Shown here piece after piece: positions 50,835-63,017 of a stretch of 64,000 bases of DNA (positions are counted from its first letter, which is position 1; each line of letters starts with the position of its first letter). The notes beneath the pieces were generated by a model that saw only the letters and a program-made list of their open reading frames with translations, was not told where the DNA came from and did no database searches. The position numbers were made by a program, and so were the translations under genes. The DNA is from an uncultured Burkholderiaceae bacterium (lineage in GTDB: Bacteria; Pseudomonadota; Gammaproteobacteria; Burkholderiales; Burkholderiaceae_B). The stretch covers positions 124,001 to 188,000 of the forward strand of contig CAKSZL010000002.1 of NCBI GenBank assembly GCA_934525625.1, given 5' to 3'.

Positions 50835-52149
50835 GGATTCTTCCTGTCAGCGTGGCGCTCAGGGCGCTGGCGGCGATGTCGGCGGAGGCCAACGGCGTGC
50901 GCCGTACCTGCAGGCGAGCGATGGTGGAGCCCATGGGCAGGGTCAGCAGATACAGTGTGCGCATGGGCCCGTTGACGATCAGCTCGCGGCTTGTCGGCAA
51001 GCGCATTGGGTGATGCCGGGGAAAGGCGATGGCGGCCTGGGTGCCGTCGGGCCGGGTTTCGACGGGCGGGGCGATGGCGGCCGCCGCCGGCTCGCCCAGC
51101 GCAAGATCGGCAAACGCGGGGGCAAGCTGCTGCAGCATCGACGCCCAGGAAAGCGCAATCTCCGACGCATCCGGCAAGGCATCGGCTTGCAGCGTGGCGC
51201 TGGGCGCGGGCGGCGTCATCGGCCATTGCGCGACGGCGGTTTGCAGATCGGGCCAATGCAGCGTCCACCCGGAAGGCAAAGCGTCGCGCAGCCCCTGGTT
51301 GGTGCCCAGATGGCCGCGCCGATAATGCGCCGAGCAGCGCCAGGCGGCGGGGGCGCAGTCGATTTCGGCCAGTTCCCATCTATCGGCCGACAGGGGAACG
51401 CGCTCGATCTCCCGCAACATGGTTTGCAGTACGCCGCCGCCGTGTTCGGGGATTTGCGCGGCCCAGGCGGCGATGGCGGCCTGCCAACTGGCGACGGGGT
51501 CGGTTGCCATCGCGGCCAGCCGTTCGGCCTCGCGTTTGGCGTACTGGGCGTCGCGGTACAGTGCATAGCCGTAATCCGCCGCCAGCCAGGCGGCCAGCCC
51601 GCCCAGGGCCATCCAGACCGGCACGGGAATGCGCGCATAGGTAAGGGCGGTGCGCTTGAGGCGGGTGGAGGCGTCCAACTGGTCGGCCAAGGCATTGGGC
51701 GGCAGCTTGCGCTGGCCTTCCTCGTCGCCGTATACCGTCAGGCCTCGGTACGTTGCCCGCAGGCGCTCCAGGTGGGCCTGGGCCTGCTCCATGGTGTCGT
51801 GGATGACGTCGGTGCCCAACACCACGACGCCGTCGAAGGCCGCCGCCAGCCAGATGCCGCCCGGCACCTTCATCGTCAAGGCCACCGGGCCGCGCGAGAA
51901 GGCGCGGGCGAACACGGCAGCGGCCGAGAAAACCTCGATGCGGCCGCCGGGCAGTTCGGCGCGTTTTTTGGTGCGCAGCAAGCCGACGACCGTGCTGCGC
52001 GCACCGCCGCGCGTATAGGCCACTGCTTTCTCGCGGGCGGCGATCTTCGCGGCTACGGCGTCGGGGTCGTTGCCCAGCGTGGTGTGCCAGGTCAGCCCGA
52101 ACGCCATGGCCCGGGTTGCGCCGGGCTGCATTTCGATCAGGTATTTCAT
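50824..52149 (-). CDS. pilO: PilO-like type IVb pilus inner-membrane protein (PilO2 type)
   Basis: A 441-residue bitopic protein. The cytoplasmic N-terminal about 165 residues are followed by one membrane helix (P-V-W-M-A-L-G-G-L-A-A-W-L-A-A-D-Y) and a large periplasmic part beginning with a charged coiled segment (A-Q-Y-A-K-R-E-A-E-R). This matches R64 PilO, which forms the alignment complex. It heads the minus-strand pilO-P-Q-R-S-V run. The start is placed at the ATG at 52149 (M-K-Y-L-I-E); the longer frame to 52371 lacks support. Confidence 0.8.
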   Translation of the reverse strand: MKYLIEMQPGATRAMAFGLTWHTTLGNDPDAVAAKIAAREKAVAYTRGGARSTVVGLLRTKKRAELPGGRIEVFSAAAVFARAFSRGPVALTMKVPGGIWLAAAFDGVVVLGTDVIHDTMEQAQAHLERLRATYRGLTVYGDEEGQRKLPPNALADQLDASTRLKRTALTYARIPVPVWMALGGLAAWLAADYGYALYRDAQYAKREAERLAAMATDPVASWQAAIAAWAAQIPEHGGGVLQTMLREIERVPLSADRWELAEIDCAPAAWRCSAHYRRGHLGTNQGLRDALPSGWTLHWPDLQTAVAQWPMTPPAPSATLQADALPDASEIALSWASMLQQLAPAFADLALGEPAAAAIAPPVETRPDGTQAAIAFPRHHPMRLPTSRELIVNGPMRTLYLLTLPMGSTIARLQVRRTPLASADIAASALSATLTGRIHAQ

Positions 52150-52393
52150 CTCTTGGGTTCTGGTGGAAAGAGGCCTGCGGGGCCGGGCGCCTTTACCGGC
52201 GCGCCTGCCTGGCGGCGATGCCGAAGACGGCGGCGCCGGGCTCGTTCTTGCTTGTTGTTTTGAGCGATTATGGGTGAATGCCCGCCGCGCCGATATTGTG
52301 GCTAACCGTATTGCGGCTATCCACATGTTGCGCGCTGGAGCCAGCGGTGGCATCTTGTGAAGGCTTCGCATGGCGCGGGCAGGCTTGGTTTAA

Positions 52394-52422
52394 CGCATTT
52401 CCCGCCTTCTACACTCTATAAT
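52394..52422 (+). promoter_or_regulatory. Possible alaS promoter
   Basis: TATAAT at 52417-52422, 37 nt before the alaS ATG, gives a leader of about 30 nt. The -35 region (CGCATT at 17-nt spacing) is poor. The rest of the 310-nt gap 52150-52459 between divergent pilO and alaS shows no gene or repeat. Confidence 0.45.
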
Positions 52423-52459
52423 CAGCGGTTACCCATTCAAACGTGCGCAGATTTTCGCA

Positions 52460-55084
<2,625 letters not shown>

Positions 55085-55090
55085 GCACGG

Positions 55091-55348
55091 ATGACGTCGG
55101 AAAGCACGCAAGCGGATCTGGAAAAATTCGACCTAGAGGTCGACGCCACCGGGCTCAAGTGCCCGCTGCCCATTCTGCGCGCCAAAAAGGCGCTGGCCCA
55201 GTTGCAAAGCGGCCAGGTGCTCAAGGTAATTACGACGGACACCCATGCAGTGCGCGACTTCCAGGCGTTCGCCCGCCAAACGGGCAATGCCTTGCTGGCT
55301 CAGGTAGAGCAGGGCGAGCGCGTCGTTCATCTATTGTCGCGGCGCTAA
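55091..55348 (+). CDS. TusA-family sulfur carrier protein
   Basis: An 85-residue SirA/TusA-like protein. The active Cys is in D-A-T-G-L-K-C-P-L-P-I-L-R-A-K-K, the classic C-P-x-P motif, and the remainder (L-K-V-I-T-T-D-T-H-A-V-R-D-F) fits the two-layer alpha/beta fold. TusA relays sulfur to MnmA for tRNA thiolation or to molybdenum cofactor enzymes; both mnmA and a molybdoenzyme are in this window. It begins 6 nt after alaS and is likely co-transcribed. Confidence 0.92.
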   Translation: MTSESTQADLEKFDLEVDATGLKCPLPILRAKKALAQLQSGQVLKVITTDTHAVRDFQAFARQTGNALLAQVEQGERVVHLLSRR

Positions 55349-55478
55349 GCCCCGGCTGGTGCAAGGCCGCTGGCTCGCCTGGGCGTTTGGGGCTGCGGGT
55401 TTAGCCGGGCTCGGGCGTGTTTAGCCTGAGCAGGCATCCATCCCTGTCGCGCCCGACAGACGGCATGCCTAATCGCAT

Positions 55479-55507
55479 TTGCGCTTGAAGCCAGTAAATG
55501 CTAGAAT
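55479..55507 (+). promoter_or_regulatory. Promoter for the rpsP operon
   Basis: TTGCGC (55479-55484), 17-nt spacer, TAGAAT (55502-55507), 40 nt before rpsP. The distance suits a leader of about 33 nt. The surrounding sequence is AT-rich (ACGTTTTGTTTTCACTAAC). Confidence 0.6.
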
Positions 55508-55547
55508 CTAACGTTTTGTTTTCACTAACATTTTCAAGGGATTACCT

Positions 55548-55802
55548 ATGGTGGTGATTCGTTTTGCCCGTGGCGGCTCGAAAAAACGTCCGTTTTACAG
55601 TGTTGTAGCAGCTGATTCGCGCAATCGCCGCGATGGCCGCTTTATCGAGCGTGTGGGTTTCTACAACCCCGTGGCCCCCGAAGGCCAGGAAAACATGCGC
55701 ATTGCGCTGGACCGCGTCAAGTACTGGACGGACAACGGCGCTCAGCTGTCGCCCGCCGTTGCTCGCTTGGTCAAAGAATACTCGGCCAAGGTTGCTGCCT
55801 AA
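55548..55802 (+). CDS. rpsP: 30S ribosomal protein S16
   Basis: 84 residues, normal for S16. Starts [17 protein letters not shown], with [18 protein letters not shown] as the family signature. First gene of the rpsP-rimM-trmD set, with a good promoter upstream. Confidence 0.98.
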   Translation: MVVIRFARGGSKKRPFYSVVAADSRNRRDGRFIERVGFYNPVAPEGQENMRIALDRVKYWTDNGAQLSPAVARLVKEYSAKVAA

Positions 55803-55823
55803 GCAAGCCTGGTTGCATGCGGC

Positions 55824-56426
55824 ATGAGCCTGCCTGATTCCGCTCCGGAAGATCTGGTCGAGCTTGGCCGCGTTGTGTCCGCCTTCGGCGTACGCGGCTG
55901 GGTCAAGATCAAGCCGCATTCTTCACAGCCCGACGTCCTGTTGCAGGCCCGGCGCTGGTGGCTATCGCCGCCGACGCCGCCTGCGGCCGTTTCGCGCCCC
56001 GTCTCCTGGCGGGGCCTGGACGTGATCTCCAGCCGGGTGCATTCCGACCATCTGATCGCCCAACTCAAGGGGTTGGATGGCCGTGACGCCGCCGAGGCGC
56101 TCAAGGGGCATTCGGTATGGGTTAGCCGCATCGAGTTTCCGGCGGCCGACCAGGAAGAATACTACTGGGTAGACCTCATCGGTTGCGAGCTGTATGGCGT
56201 GCACGAGGACCAATCCGTCCTCATCGGCACGGTGCGCGAAGTCTCCGACAACGGCGCGCATGCGGTGCTGCATGTCGAGCATCCCCTGCCTGCCGGTGCA
56301 TCCGCTCAGGCGGGTGGGAAGCCGCGCAAGCCCAAGACGACACTGGTGCCGTTCGTGCAAGCGCACGTGCGCGCCGTGGACATCTCCGCCCGGCGCATAG
56401 ATACCGACTGGCCCGCCGATTTCTGA
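55824..56426 (+). CDS. rimM: Ribosome maturation factor RimM
   Basis: Assists 30S head assembly by binding S19. 200 residues: an N-terminal RimM domain (E-L-G-R-V-V-S-A-F-G-V-R-G-W-V-K-I-K-P) and a C-terminal PRC-barrel (Y-Y-W-V-D-L-I-G-C-E-L, A-V-L-H-V-E-H, L-V-P-F-V-Q-A-H-V). It is about 25 residues longer than usual because of extra Pro/Ser stretches (residues about 45-60 and 155-175). It sits between rpsP (21 nt) and trmD (75 nt). Confidence 0.95.
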   Translation: MSLPDSAPEDLVELGRVVSAFGVRGWVKIKPHSSQPDVLLQARRWWLSPPTPPAAVSRPVSWRGLDVISSRVHSDHLIAQLKGLDGRDAAEALKGHSVWVSRIEFPAADQEEYYWVDLIGCELYGVHEDQSVLIGTVREVSDNGAHAVLHVEHPLPAGASAQAGGKPRKPKTTLVPFVQAHVRAVDISARRIDTDWPADF

Positions 56427-56501
56427 CTGCCCGCACCTTCGTGTGGGAGTTTCCGCGTTTCCGGCTCGTCCGGCGCAAAGCCGCTCATCTGGAGCCCGAC
56501 C

Positions 56502-57251
56502 ATGCTGCGCTACGACGTCGTTTCGCTGTTTCCCGACATGTTCGACGCCTTGCGTGCGCATGGCGTCACCGGGCGCGCCCATCAATTGGGCTTATGGCAA
56601 CTACGCTGCTGGAACCCTCGCGACTTCACCCATGACGTTCACCGCACCGTGGACGACCGTCCCTATGGCGGCGGCCCGGGCATGGTGATGATGGCTGGCC
56701 CGCTGGAAAAGGCGGTGCACGCCGCCCAGGCCGATCGCGGCATCGAGGCGCCAGTCGTGCTGCTCAGCCCCACGGGGCAACGTTTCGACCAGCGTTTGGC
56801 CGAGGAGTGGGCGGCGGGCGAGGGCGCGATTTTCGTTTGCGGCCGCTACGAGGGCGTGGATCAGCGTTTCGTGGAACGCTGCGTTACGCACGAGGTGTCG
56901 CTGGGAGATTTCGTGCTGTCAGGCGGCGAACTGCCGGCCATGGTGATGATGGACAGCGTGGTGCGCCTGCTGCCGGGGGCCTTGAACGATGCCGAATCCG
57001 CTAAACAGGATTCCTTCAATCCGGCGCTGACGGGGCTGCTCGACAGCCCGCATTACACGCGTCCCGAGGTCTACGAGGGGCGGGGTGTGCCTGCCGAGCT
57101 GCTCAGCGGACACCACGCCCGCATTGCGCGTTGGCGGCGTGAGCAGTCGCTGGCGCTGACGTTGGCGCGTCGTCCCGATTTGCTAGAGCGCGCGCGTGAG
57201 CAAGGTCTGCTCAGCGCGCAGGACGAGGCTTTTGTGGCTGGTTTGAATTGA
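56502..57251 (+). CDS. trmD: tRNA (guanine-N1-)-methyltransferase TrmD
   Basis: Methylates G37 at N1 in tRNAs reading CNN codons, preventing frameshifts. 249 residues. The SPOUT knot motifs are present: [36 protein letters not shown], and [13 protein letters not shown]. Normally rplS follows; here the next gene is convergent valS. Confidence 0.98.
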   Translation: MLRYDVVSLFPDMFDALRAHGVTGRAHQLGLWQLRCWNPRDFTHDVHRTVDDRPYGGGPGMVMMAGPLEKAVHAAQADRGIEAPVVLLSPTGQRFDQRLAEEWAAGEGAIFVCGRYEGVDQRFVERCVTHEVSLGDFVLSGGELPAMVMMDSVVRLLPGALNDAESAKQDSFNPALTGLLDSPHYTRPEVYEGRGVPAELLSGHHARIARWRREQSLALTLARRPDLLERAREQGLLSAQDEAFVAGLN

Positions 57252-57432
57252 AGGGTTGACTGCTCGCTGTACGGTTTTTCTTCAGTCCTGAGGTGAAGGG
57301 GCGTTCTGCTTGGTTGTTCTTGAGCCGTACGGCGCAGGCCTGAGAGGATAGGGATGCCCGATTCTAGCGAGCGTCCACATGTTGACGCGCTGTCCTCATG
57401 CTGGCACGGCCATCAAACTTGAGATACCGCGA

Positions 57433-57615
57433 GCATTGCTGGGGCGGAGTGTCCGCTGAGCGCTGTCGGAGCGTCCGCCCGAGTGGGGGCGAAGGGAAGC
57501 CCGGATGGGCTGGACGAGCGAACGAAGGGTTGCCGCCGTATTTCCGGAACGAAGGTTTCGGAAATACAAGGACGGATGCGACCAGCGCTCAGCGGACACT
57601 CCGCCCCGGCAATGC
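57433..57615. repeat. Element D: inverted-repeat element with 32-bp arms between trmD and valS
   Basis: Arms 57433-57464 and 57584-57615 are inverted repeats of 32 bp with one mismatch (T at 57440 versus its partner). Inside, GTATTTCCG (57538-57546) and CGGAAATAC (57559-57567) form another stem. No open frame suggests a transposase, so it is MITE-like or a large structured terminator between convergent trmD and valS. The preceding 57252-57432 holds no gene; in particular rplS is absent. Confidence 0.75.
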
Positions 57616-57635
57616 GTCATCGGAGATATGCAAGG

Positions 57636-60494
57636 TCACCCCCGCTTCTGCAACCGCTCCAACTGCTGCTTCACCTTCTCCAGCGTAAGCCCGAACTGCA
57701 CCACACGCTCCTTCTCCTGCGCCACCACCGCCGCCGGTGCGCGCTCGATGAAGCTGGCGTTCGACAGCTTGCCTTGCGCTTTCGCAATCTCGCCCTCGAG
57801 CCGAGCGATTTCTTTTTCCAGGCGTGCGGTTTCGGCCGCCACGTCGATCTCTATGTGCAGCATCAGCTCGGTGGTGTCCACCACCTGCACCGGCGCGCCC
57901 TCGTCGGGCAGTTGGTCGACCACCTGCACCTCGGACAGCTTGGCCAGCGCCATCAGGTAGGCCTTGTTGCGCGCCAGCACTTCGGCGTCGCCGCGGGCTA
58001 TGAGCGGTACGCGCTGGGCGGGGGAGATGTTCATCTCGCCGCGCAGGGCGCGCACGGCGTCCACCTGGGCCTTGAGTTGGGCCAGTTGCGCCTCGGCCTG
58101 AGCATCGGCCAGTTCGGCCTGGGTCACGGGGTAGGGCTGCACGCTGATGCTGGCGGCCTGGTCGGCTTCGCGCTGGCCGGCGGCCACGGAAACCGCTTGC
58201 CACAGTTCTTCGGTGATGAAGGGAATGATGGGATGAGCCAGGCGCAGCACAGCCTCAAGAACCTGGATTAGCGTGCGGCGTGTGGCGGCCTGCTGTTCGG
58301 GCGTGCCCGTTTGCAGCTGCACCTTGGCCAGCTCCAGGTACCAGTCGCAGTATTCGTCCCAGACGAAGCGGTAGATGGCGTTGGCGACGTTGTCGAAGCG
58401 ATACTCGGCGAATCCGCGCTCGACGTCTGCGATGAGGCGTTGCAGCAGGCTGAGCACCCAGCGGTCGGCGAAGCTGGCGTGGGCGTCCACGCTGGCGGCC
58501 ACGGGATGGCCTTCGACGTTCATCAACACGAAGCGCGTGGCGTTCCAGAGCTTGTTGCAGAAGTTGCGGTAGCCCTCGCAGCGCTTGAGGTCGAAGTTGA
58601 TGTTGCGGCCCAGCGTGGCGTAGGCCGCCATGGTAAAGCGCAGGGCGTCGGCGCCGTAGGCGGGGAAACCTTCGGGGAAGTCCTTGCCGGTTTTCTTGCG
58701 TATGCTTTGCGCCTGTTTGGGGTTCATCAAGCCCGAGGTGCGTTTTTCGAGCAGGGCGTCCAGGCCGATGCCGTCGATCAGGTCGACCGGGTCGATGGTG
58801 TTGCCCTTGGACTTGCTCATCTTCTTGCCGTCCTGGTCGCAGACCAGGCCGTGCACGTAGACATCGCGGAAGGGCACTTGGCCCGTCATGTGCAGGCTCA
58901 TCATGGCCATGCGCGCGACCCAGAAGAAAATGATGTCGAAGCCCGTGACCAGCACGCTGGAAGGCAGGTAGCGTTCCAGGTCGGGCGTGGATTCGGGCCA
59001 GCCCAGGTCGGTGAAGGGCACCAGCGCTGACGAGAACCAGGTGTCGAGCACGTCTTCGTCGCGCGTCAGCGGGCCTTCGACGCCGGCTTCGCGCGCCTGG
59101 CGCTGCGCGTCTTCTTCGGAACGGGCCACGAATATCTGGCCATTCGGCGCATACCAGGCCGGAATCTGGTGGCCCCACCACAGTTGGCGCGAGATGCACC
59201 AGTCTTGGATGTTGTTGAGCCACTGGTCGTAGGTGGTTTTCCAGTTTTCGGGGTGGAAGGTGATGCGGCCGTCGGCCACGGCGTCCAGCGCCACTTGCGT
59301 GATGCTCTTGCCCGGATTCAGCGTGCCTTCGGGGGCCGGCTTGCTCATGGCCACGAACCACTGGTCGGTCAGCATAGGCTCGATGACGGTGCTGGTGCGG
59401 TCGCCGCGCGGCACCATCAGCTTGTGCGGCTTGACGGCGGCCAGCAGGCCCTGGGCTTCCAGGTCGGCCACGATGCGCTTGCGCGCCTCGTAGCGTTCCA
59501 GGCCGCGATAGGCTTCGGGGGCTTCGTCGTTGACGTGCGCGTCCAGCGTCAGGATGCTGATCTGCGGCAACTGGTGACGTTGGCCCACGGCGTAGTCGTT
59601 GAAGTCGTGCGCGGGCGTAACCTTGACCACGCCGGTGCCGAAGGCCGGATCGACGTAGGCGTCGGCAATAATGGGAATTTGGCGGTCGCACAGCGGCAGC
59701 GCCACGTGCTGGCCGATGAGGTGGGCGTAGCGCTCGTCTTCGGGATGCACCATGACGGCCACGTCGCCCAGCATGGTTTCGGGGCGGGTGGTGGCCACGA
59801 CCAGGTGGGTGAGTTCGCCTTGCGGCTGGGCCAGCGGGTAGCGGATCTCCCACATGTAGCCGTCTTCTTCCTCGCTGACGACTTCCAGGTCGGAAACGGC
59901 CGTGCCCAGTACCGGGTCCCAGTTCACCAGGCGCTTGCCGCGATAGATGAGGCCTTGCTCGTACAGGCGCACGAAGGTTTCGACGACGCCGCGCGACATC
60001 TGGGCGTCCATCGTGAAGTATTCGCGCTGCCAGTCGGCCGACGAACCCAGGCGGCGGAACTGGCTGGTGATGGCGTTGCCGGATTGTTCTTTCCAGGCCC
60101 AGACTTTTTCGAGGAATTTCTCGCGGCCCAGGTCGTGGCGCGACACGTTTTGCGCGTCGAGCTGGCGTTCGACCACGATTTGCGTGGCGATGCCGGCGTG
60201 GTCGGTGCCCGGAATGAAGGCGGTGTCGTGGCCGCGCATGCGGTGGTAGCGCACCAGGCCGTCCATCACCGTTTGGTTGAAGGCGTGACCCATGTGCAGT
60301 GTGCCGGTGACGTTGGGCGGCGGAAACTGGATGACGAAGGGCGCGGCCGGCTGGCCGGCGGGCGGGTCGACATGACGGCCGCTGGCGAAGCAGCCCGAAG
60401 ACTCCCAGTACGCGTACCAGCGTTTTTCGATTTCCTGGGGGTCGAAGCTCTTGGACAGTTGGGCGGAGGCGGGTGCGGCGGATTCGGTGGTCAT
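57636..60494 (-). CDS. valS: Valyl-tRNA synthetase
   Basis: Charges tRNA-Val and edits Thr/Abu. 952 residues, class I. The HIGH motif is [15 protein letters not shown] (near residue 60), KMSKS is [14 protein letters not shown] (about 555), and the CP1 editing domain lies between ([13 protein letters not shown]). The C-terminal about 70 residues form the coiled-coil arm ([14 protein letters not shown]). No strong ribosome site is seen before the ATG at 60494. Element D lies at its 3' end. Confidence 0.98.
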   Translation of the reverse strand: MTTESAAPASAQLSKSFDPQEIEKRWYAYWESSGCFASGRHVDPPAGQPAAPFVIQFPPPNVTGTLHMGHAFNQTVMDGLVRYHRMRGHDTAFIPGTDHAGIATQIVVERQLDAQNVSRHDLGREKFLEKVWAWKEQSGNAITSQFRRLGSSADWQREYFTMDAQMSRGVVETFVRLYEQGLIYRGKRLVNWDPVLGTAVSDLEVVSEEEDGYMWEIRYPLAQPQGELTHLVVATTRPETMLGDVAVMVHPEDERYAHLIGQHVALPLCDRQIPIIADAYVDPAFGTGVVKVTPAHDFNDYAVGQRHQLPQISILTLDAHVNDEAPEAYRGLERYEARKRIVADLEAQGLLAAVKPHKLMVPRGDRTSTVIEPMLTDQWFVAMSKPAPEGTLNPGKSITQVALDAVADGRITFHPENWKTTYDQWLNNIQDWCISRQLWWGHQIPAWYAPNGQIFVARSEEDAQRQAREAGVEGPLTRDEDVLDTWFSSALVPFTDLGWPESTPDLERYLPSSVLVTGFDIIFFWVARMAMMSLHMTGQVPFRDVYVHGLVCDQDGKKMSKSKGNTIDPVDLIDGIGLDALLEKRTSGLMNPKQAQSIRKKTGKDFPEGFPAYGADALRFTMAAYATLGRNINFDLKRCEGYRNFCNKLWNATRFVLMNVEGHPVAASVDAHASFADRWVLSLLQRLIADVERGFAEYRFDNVANAIYRFVWDEYCDWYLELAKVQLQTGTPEQQAATRRTLIQVLEAVLRLAHPIIPFITEELWQAVSVAAGQREADQAASISVQPYPVTQAELADAQAEAQLAQLKAQVDAVRALRGEMNISPAQRVPLIARGDAEVLARNKAYLMALAKLSEVQVVDQLPDEGAPVQVVDTTELMLHIEIDVAAETARLEKEIARLEGEIAKAQGKLSNASFIERAPAAVVAQEKERVVQFGLTLEKVKQQLERLQKRG

Positions 60495-60716
60495 GGCAAA
60501 AGGAGGGAAGCCGGCCGGAAATGGCCGGGAAACTTTCAGACAAGCCCGTCATTTTATGATGGAGCGCAGTCCCATGGGCATGCTAAAATGCCGGGTTACC
60601 GAAAACTTTGTTGAAGTCTTTGTTTTCATTGGCAAATTTATTGGCTGGGCTGATTGGCCGGGTTCGTGGCACCGATGGCTTTGCTTTAAACCGCTGCTTT
60701 AGTCAGTACACAGCCG

Positions 60717-60827
60717 TCGGTATCACTTTATCGGTACTGCGTTAGCCGGTACAGCGGCTCGGTACTGCCATCGGTACCGCAAGCCGCTGCCTGAACGGGC
60801 CGCGGTTCGGCTTGCCGGCCGGCAAGC
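60717..60827. other. Iterated CGGTAC motif and 18-bp palindrome before ndk
   Basis: The 10-mer YCGGTAYNGC-like motif occurs five times in 64 nt: TCGGTATCAC (60717), TCGGTACTGC (60731), CCGGTACAGC (60746), TCGGTACTGC (60759) and TCGGTACCGC (60771), spaced 12-15 nt. At 60810-60827 stands the perfect palindrome GCTTGCCGGCCGGCAAGC. Both lie in the 416-nt region 60495-60910 between divergent valS and ndk, which otherwise has no gene. The iteron-like spacing suggests a binding array or degenerate tandem repeat. Confidence 0.5.
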
Positions 60828-60910
60828 ACGCGGTTTCGGCCCGGAGCCGCCGCCAGTATCACACCAAGCCTTGAAAACAAGGGCTGTTTTTTTATTTTTT
60901 GGATCTCCAC

Positions 60911-61336
60911 ATGGCAATTGAACGCACGCTTTCCATCATCAAACCCGACGCCGTCGCCAAGAACGCAATCGGCCAGATCGTCGCCCGCTTCGAGCAGGCC
61001 GGCCTGAAGGTCGTCGCCGCTCGCCTGCTGCAACTGTCCCGCGCCGAAGCCGAAGGCTTCTACGCCGTGCACAAAGAGCGCCCCTTCTTCAACGACCTGG
61101 TCGAGTTCATGATCTCCGGCCCGGTCTTCGTGCAAGTGCTCGAAGGCGAAAGCGCCATCCAGAAGAACCGCGACCTGATGGGCGCCACCGACCCCAAGAA
61201 GGCCGAACCCGGCACCATCCGCGCCGACTTCGCTGACAGCATCGACGCCAACGCCGTGCACGGTTCCGACGCGCCTGAAACGGCTGCCGTCGAAATCGCC
61301 TATTTCTTCCCTGCCAGCCAGGTCTACAGCCGTTAA
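60911..61336 (+). CDS. ndk: Nucleoside diphosphate kinase
   Basis: Transfers gamma phosphates among nucleoside triphosphates. 141 residues, normal length. The N-terminal [14 protein letters not shown] and the active-site V-H-G-S-D (phosphorylated His) with A-x-x-E-I-A-Y-F-F are diagnostic. The start is the ATG at 60911; a slightly longer frame at 60899 adds only M-D-L-H. Followed by rlmN after 41 nt. Confidence 0.98.
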   Translation: MAIERTLSIIKPDAVAKNAIGQIVARFEQAGLKVVAARLLQLSRAEAEGFYAVHKERPFFNDLVEFMISGPVFVQVLEGESAIQKNRDLMGATDPKKAEPGTIRADFADSIDANAVHGSDAPETAAVEIAYFFPASQVYSR

Positions 61337-61377
61337 ACCGGCAGCGCCAGGCTTTCGTGTCATCCGTCCATCCCGCC

Positions 61378-62535
61378 ATGCAAACCGCTTCCGACATCAA
61401 CCTGCTGGGCCTTAGCGACGCCGAACTGGCGGCGCTGGTGGCTCAATGGGGCGGCAAGCCGTTCCGTGCGCGCCAGCTCAAGCGCTGGGTGCACCAGCGC
61501 GGGGTCGACAATTTCGACGACATGACCGACCTGGCCAAGGATTTCCGCCAGAAGCTGGCGCAGCATTGCGTCGTCCAGGCGCCCGCCGTCAGCGCCGAGC
61601 AGCGCTCGACCGACGGCACCCGCAAGTGGCTGTTCGACGTGGGCGGCGGCAACGCCGTCGAAACCGTCTTCATCCCCGAGGACGACCGCGGCACGCTGTG
61701 CGTGTCCAGCCAGGCGGGCTGCGCCGTGGGCTGTCCGTTCTGCTCCACCGGCTACCAGGGCTTCAGCCGCAACCTGAACGCGGGCGAAATCGTCGCCCAG
61801 CTCTGGCATGCGCGCCGCGTGCTTAAGGCCGCGCCGGCGCAGGCGCGCCTACCGGGGCAGGGCGGCGACGCCGAAGCGCCCGAGCGCGTCGTCAGCAACG
61901 TCGTCATGATGGGCATGGGCGAGCCCCTGCTCAACTACGACAATCTGGTCGTGGCGCTCAAGTTCATGCTGGACGACGATGCCTACGGCTTGTCGCGCCG
62001 CCGCGTCACGGTGTCCACCTCGGGCGTCGTGCCCATGATGGACCGCCTGGCGCACGATTGCCCGGTCGCGCTGGCGGTGTCGCTGCACGCGCCCAACGAC
62101 GCCTTGCGCGACAAACTGGTGCCGCTCAACCGCAAGCACCCGCTGGCCGAGCTCATCGCCGCCTGCAATCGCTACCTCGAACATGCGCCGCGCGATTTCG
62201 TCACCTTCGAGTACATCATGCTCGACGGCGTCAACGACGACGATCAGCATATCCGAGAGCTCCTGGCCATCGCGCGCCAGGTGCGCTGCAAGTTCAATCT
62301 GATCCCGTTCAATCCCTTTCCGCAGTCCGGCCTGAAGCGTTCGCCTCCCGAAAGAGTGCGCCAGTTCGCCAACCGGCTCATGGACGGCGGCGTCATCACC
62401 ACGGTGCGCAAGACCCGCGGCGACGACATCGCCGCGGCGTGCGGGCAATTGGCTGGCGACGTACAGGATCGCACCCGCGTGGCACAGCGGCGCGACCAGG
62501 CCGGGGTCATCACTCTTCGCCAGGAACACGCATGA
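61378..62535 (+). CDS. rlmN: Dual-specificity RNA methyltransferase RlmN
   Basis: Radical-SAM enzyme that C2-methylates A2503 of 23S rRNA and A37 of some tRNAs. 385 residues. The radical-SAM Cys motif is [11 protein letters not shown], followed by G-E-I-V-A-Q and M-G-M-G-E-P-L-L-N; the resolving Cys is near the C-terminus (A-A-C-G-Q-L). The start is placed at the ATG at 61378 (a GTG at 61357 is the alternative). It overlaps the RodZ-like gene by 4 nt. Confidence 0.97.
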   Translation: MQTASDINLLGLSDAELAALVAQWGGKPFRARQLKRWVHQRGVDNFDDMTDLAKDFRQKLAQHCVVQAPAVSAEQRSTDGTRKWLFDVGGGNAVETVFIPEDDRGTLCVSSQAGCAVGCPFCSTGYQGFSRNLNAGEIVAQLWHARRVLKAAPAQARLPGQGGDAEAPERVVSNVVMMGMGEPLLNYDNLVVALKFMLDDDAYGLSRRRVTVSTSGVVPMMDRLAHDCPVALAVSLHAPNDALRDKLVPLNRKHPLAELIAACNRYLEHAPRDFVTFEYIMLDGVNDDDQHIRELLAIARQVRCKFNLIPFNPFPQSGLKRSPPERVRQFANRLMDGGVITTVRKTRGDDIAAACGQLAGDVQDRTRVAQRRDQAGVITLRQEHA

Positions 62536-63017
62536 AGCCGGATGACACCCTTGCGCCAGCATCTGCACAAAACCCCCAGGGCCTGGGCGCCACGCTGCGG
62601 GCCTTGCGCGAAAGCAAGTCGCTCAGCGTCGCGGCGGTTTCGGCCCGGCTGAAATTCTCCACACGCCAGATCGAGGCCCTGGAGGCCGAGAACTGGCAGG
62701 CGCTGCCCAGCGGGCTGCCCCTGCGCGGCATGGTCAAGAACTACGCCCGCCTGCTCGATACCGACCCCGATGCGCTGACGGCCATGCTGGACGCCAGCAC
62801 CACGCAGGCCAATCTGCCGCGCCAGTCGCTGGCCTCCGGCCCGGCGGTGAACGCGGTCGGTCCCATGCAGGAAGAGCGCTCCGGCCGGGGTAGCTGGGGT
62901 TGGCTGTTCATCGTCCTGGTGCTGGTGCTCGTGGCCTTCTTCTACGCGCTCGATCGCGGCTGGCTGCCCGAATCCTGGCAGCTCGCCGACTGGTTCAAGG
63001 GCGGCTCCGGTTCATGA
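62532..63017 (+). CDS. RodZ-like protein, short form
   Basis: A 161-residue protein with an N-terminal Cro/C1-type HTH (about residues 17-85: [26 protein letters not shown]) and one membrane helix (about 123-142). In RodZ this HTH binds MreB and the membrane helix anchors cell-shape complexes. The large periplasmic domain of typical RodZ (over 300 residues) is missing, leaving only about 20 residues after the helix. It overlaps rlmN and ispG by 4 nt each, the usual neighbourhood. Confidence 0.85.
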   Translation: MKPDDTLAPASAQNPQGLGATLRALRESKSLSVAAVSARLKFSTRQIEALEAENWQALPSGLPLRGMVKNYARLLDTDPDALTAMLDASTTQANLPRQSLASGPAVNAVGPMQEERSGRGSWGWLFIVLVLVLVAFFYALDRGWLPESWQLADWFKGGSGS

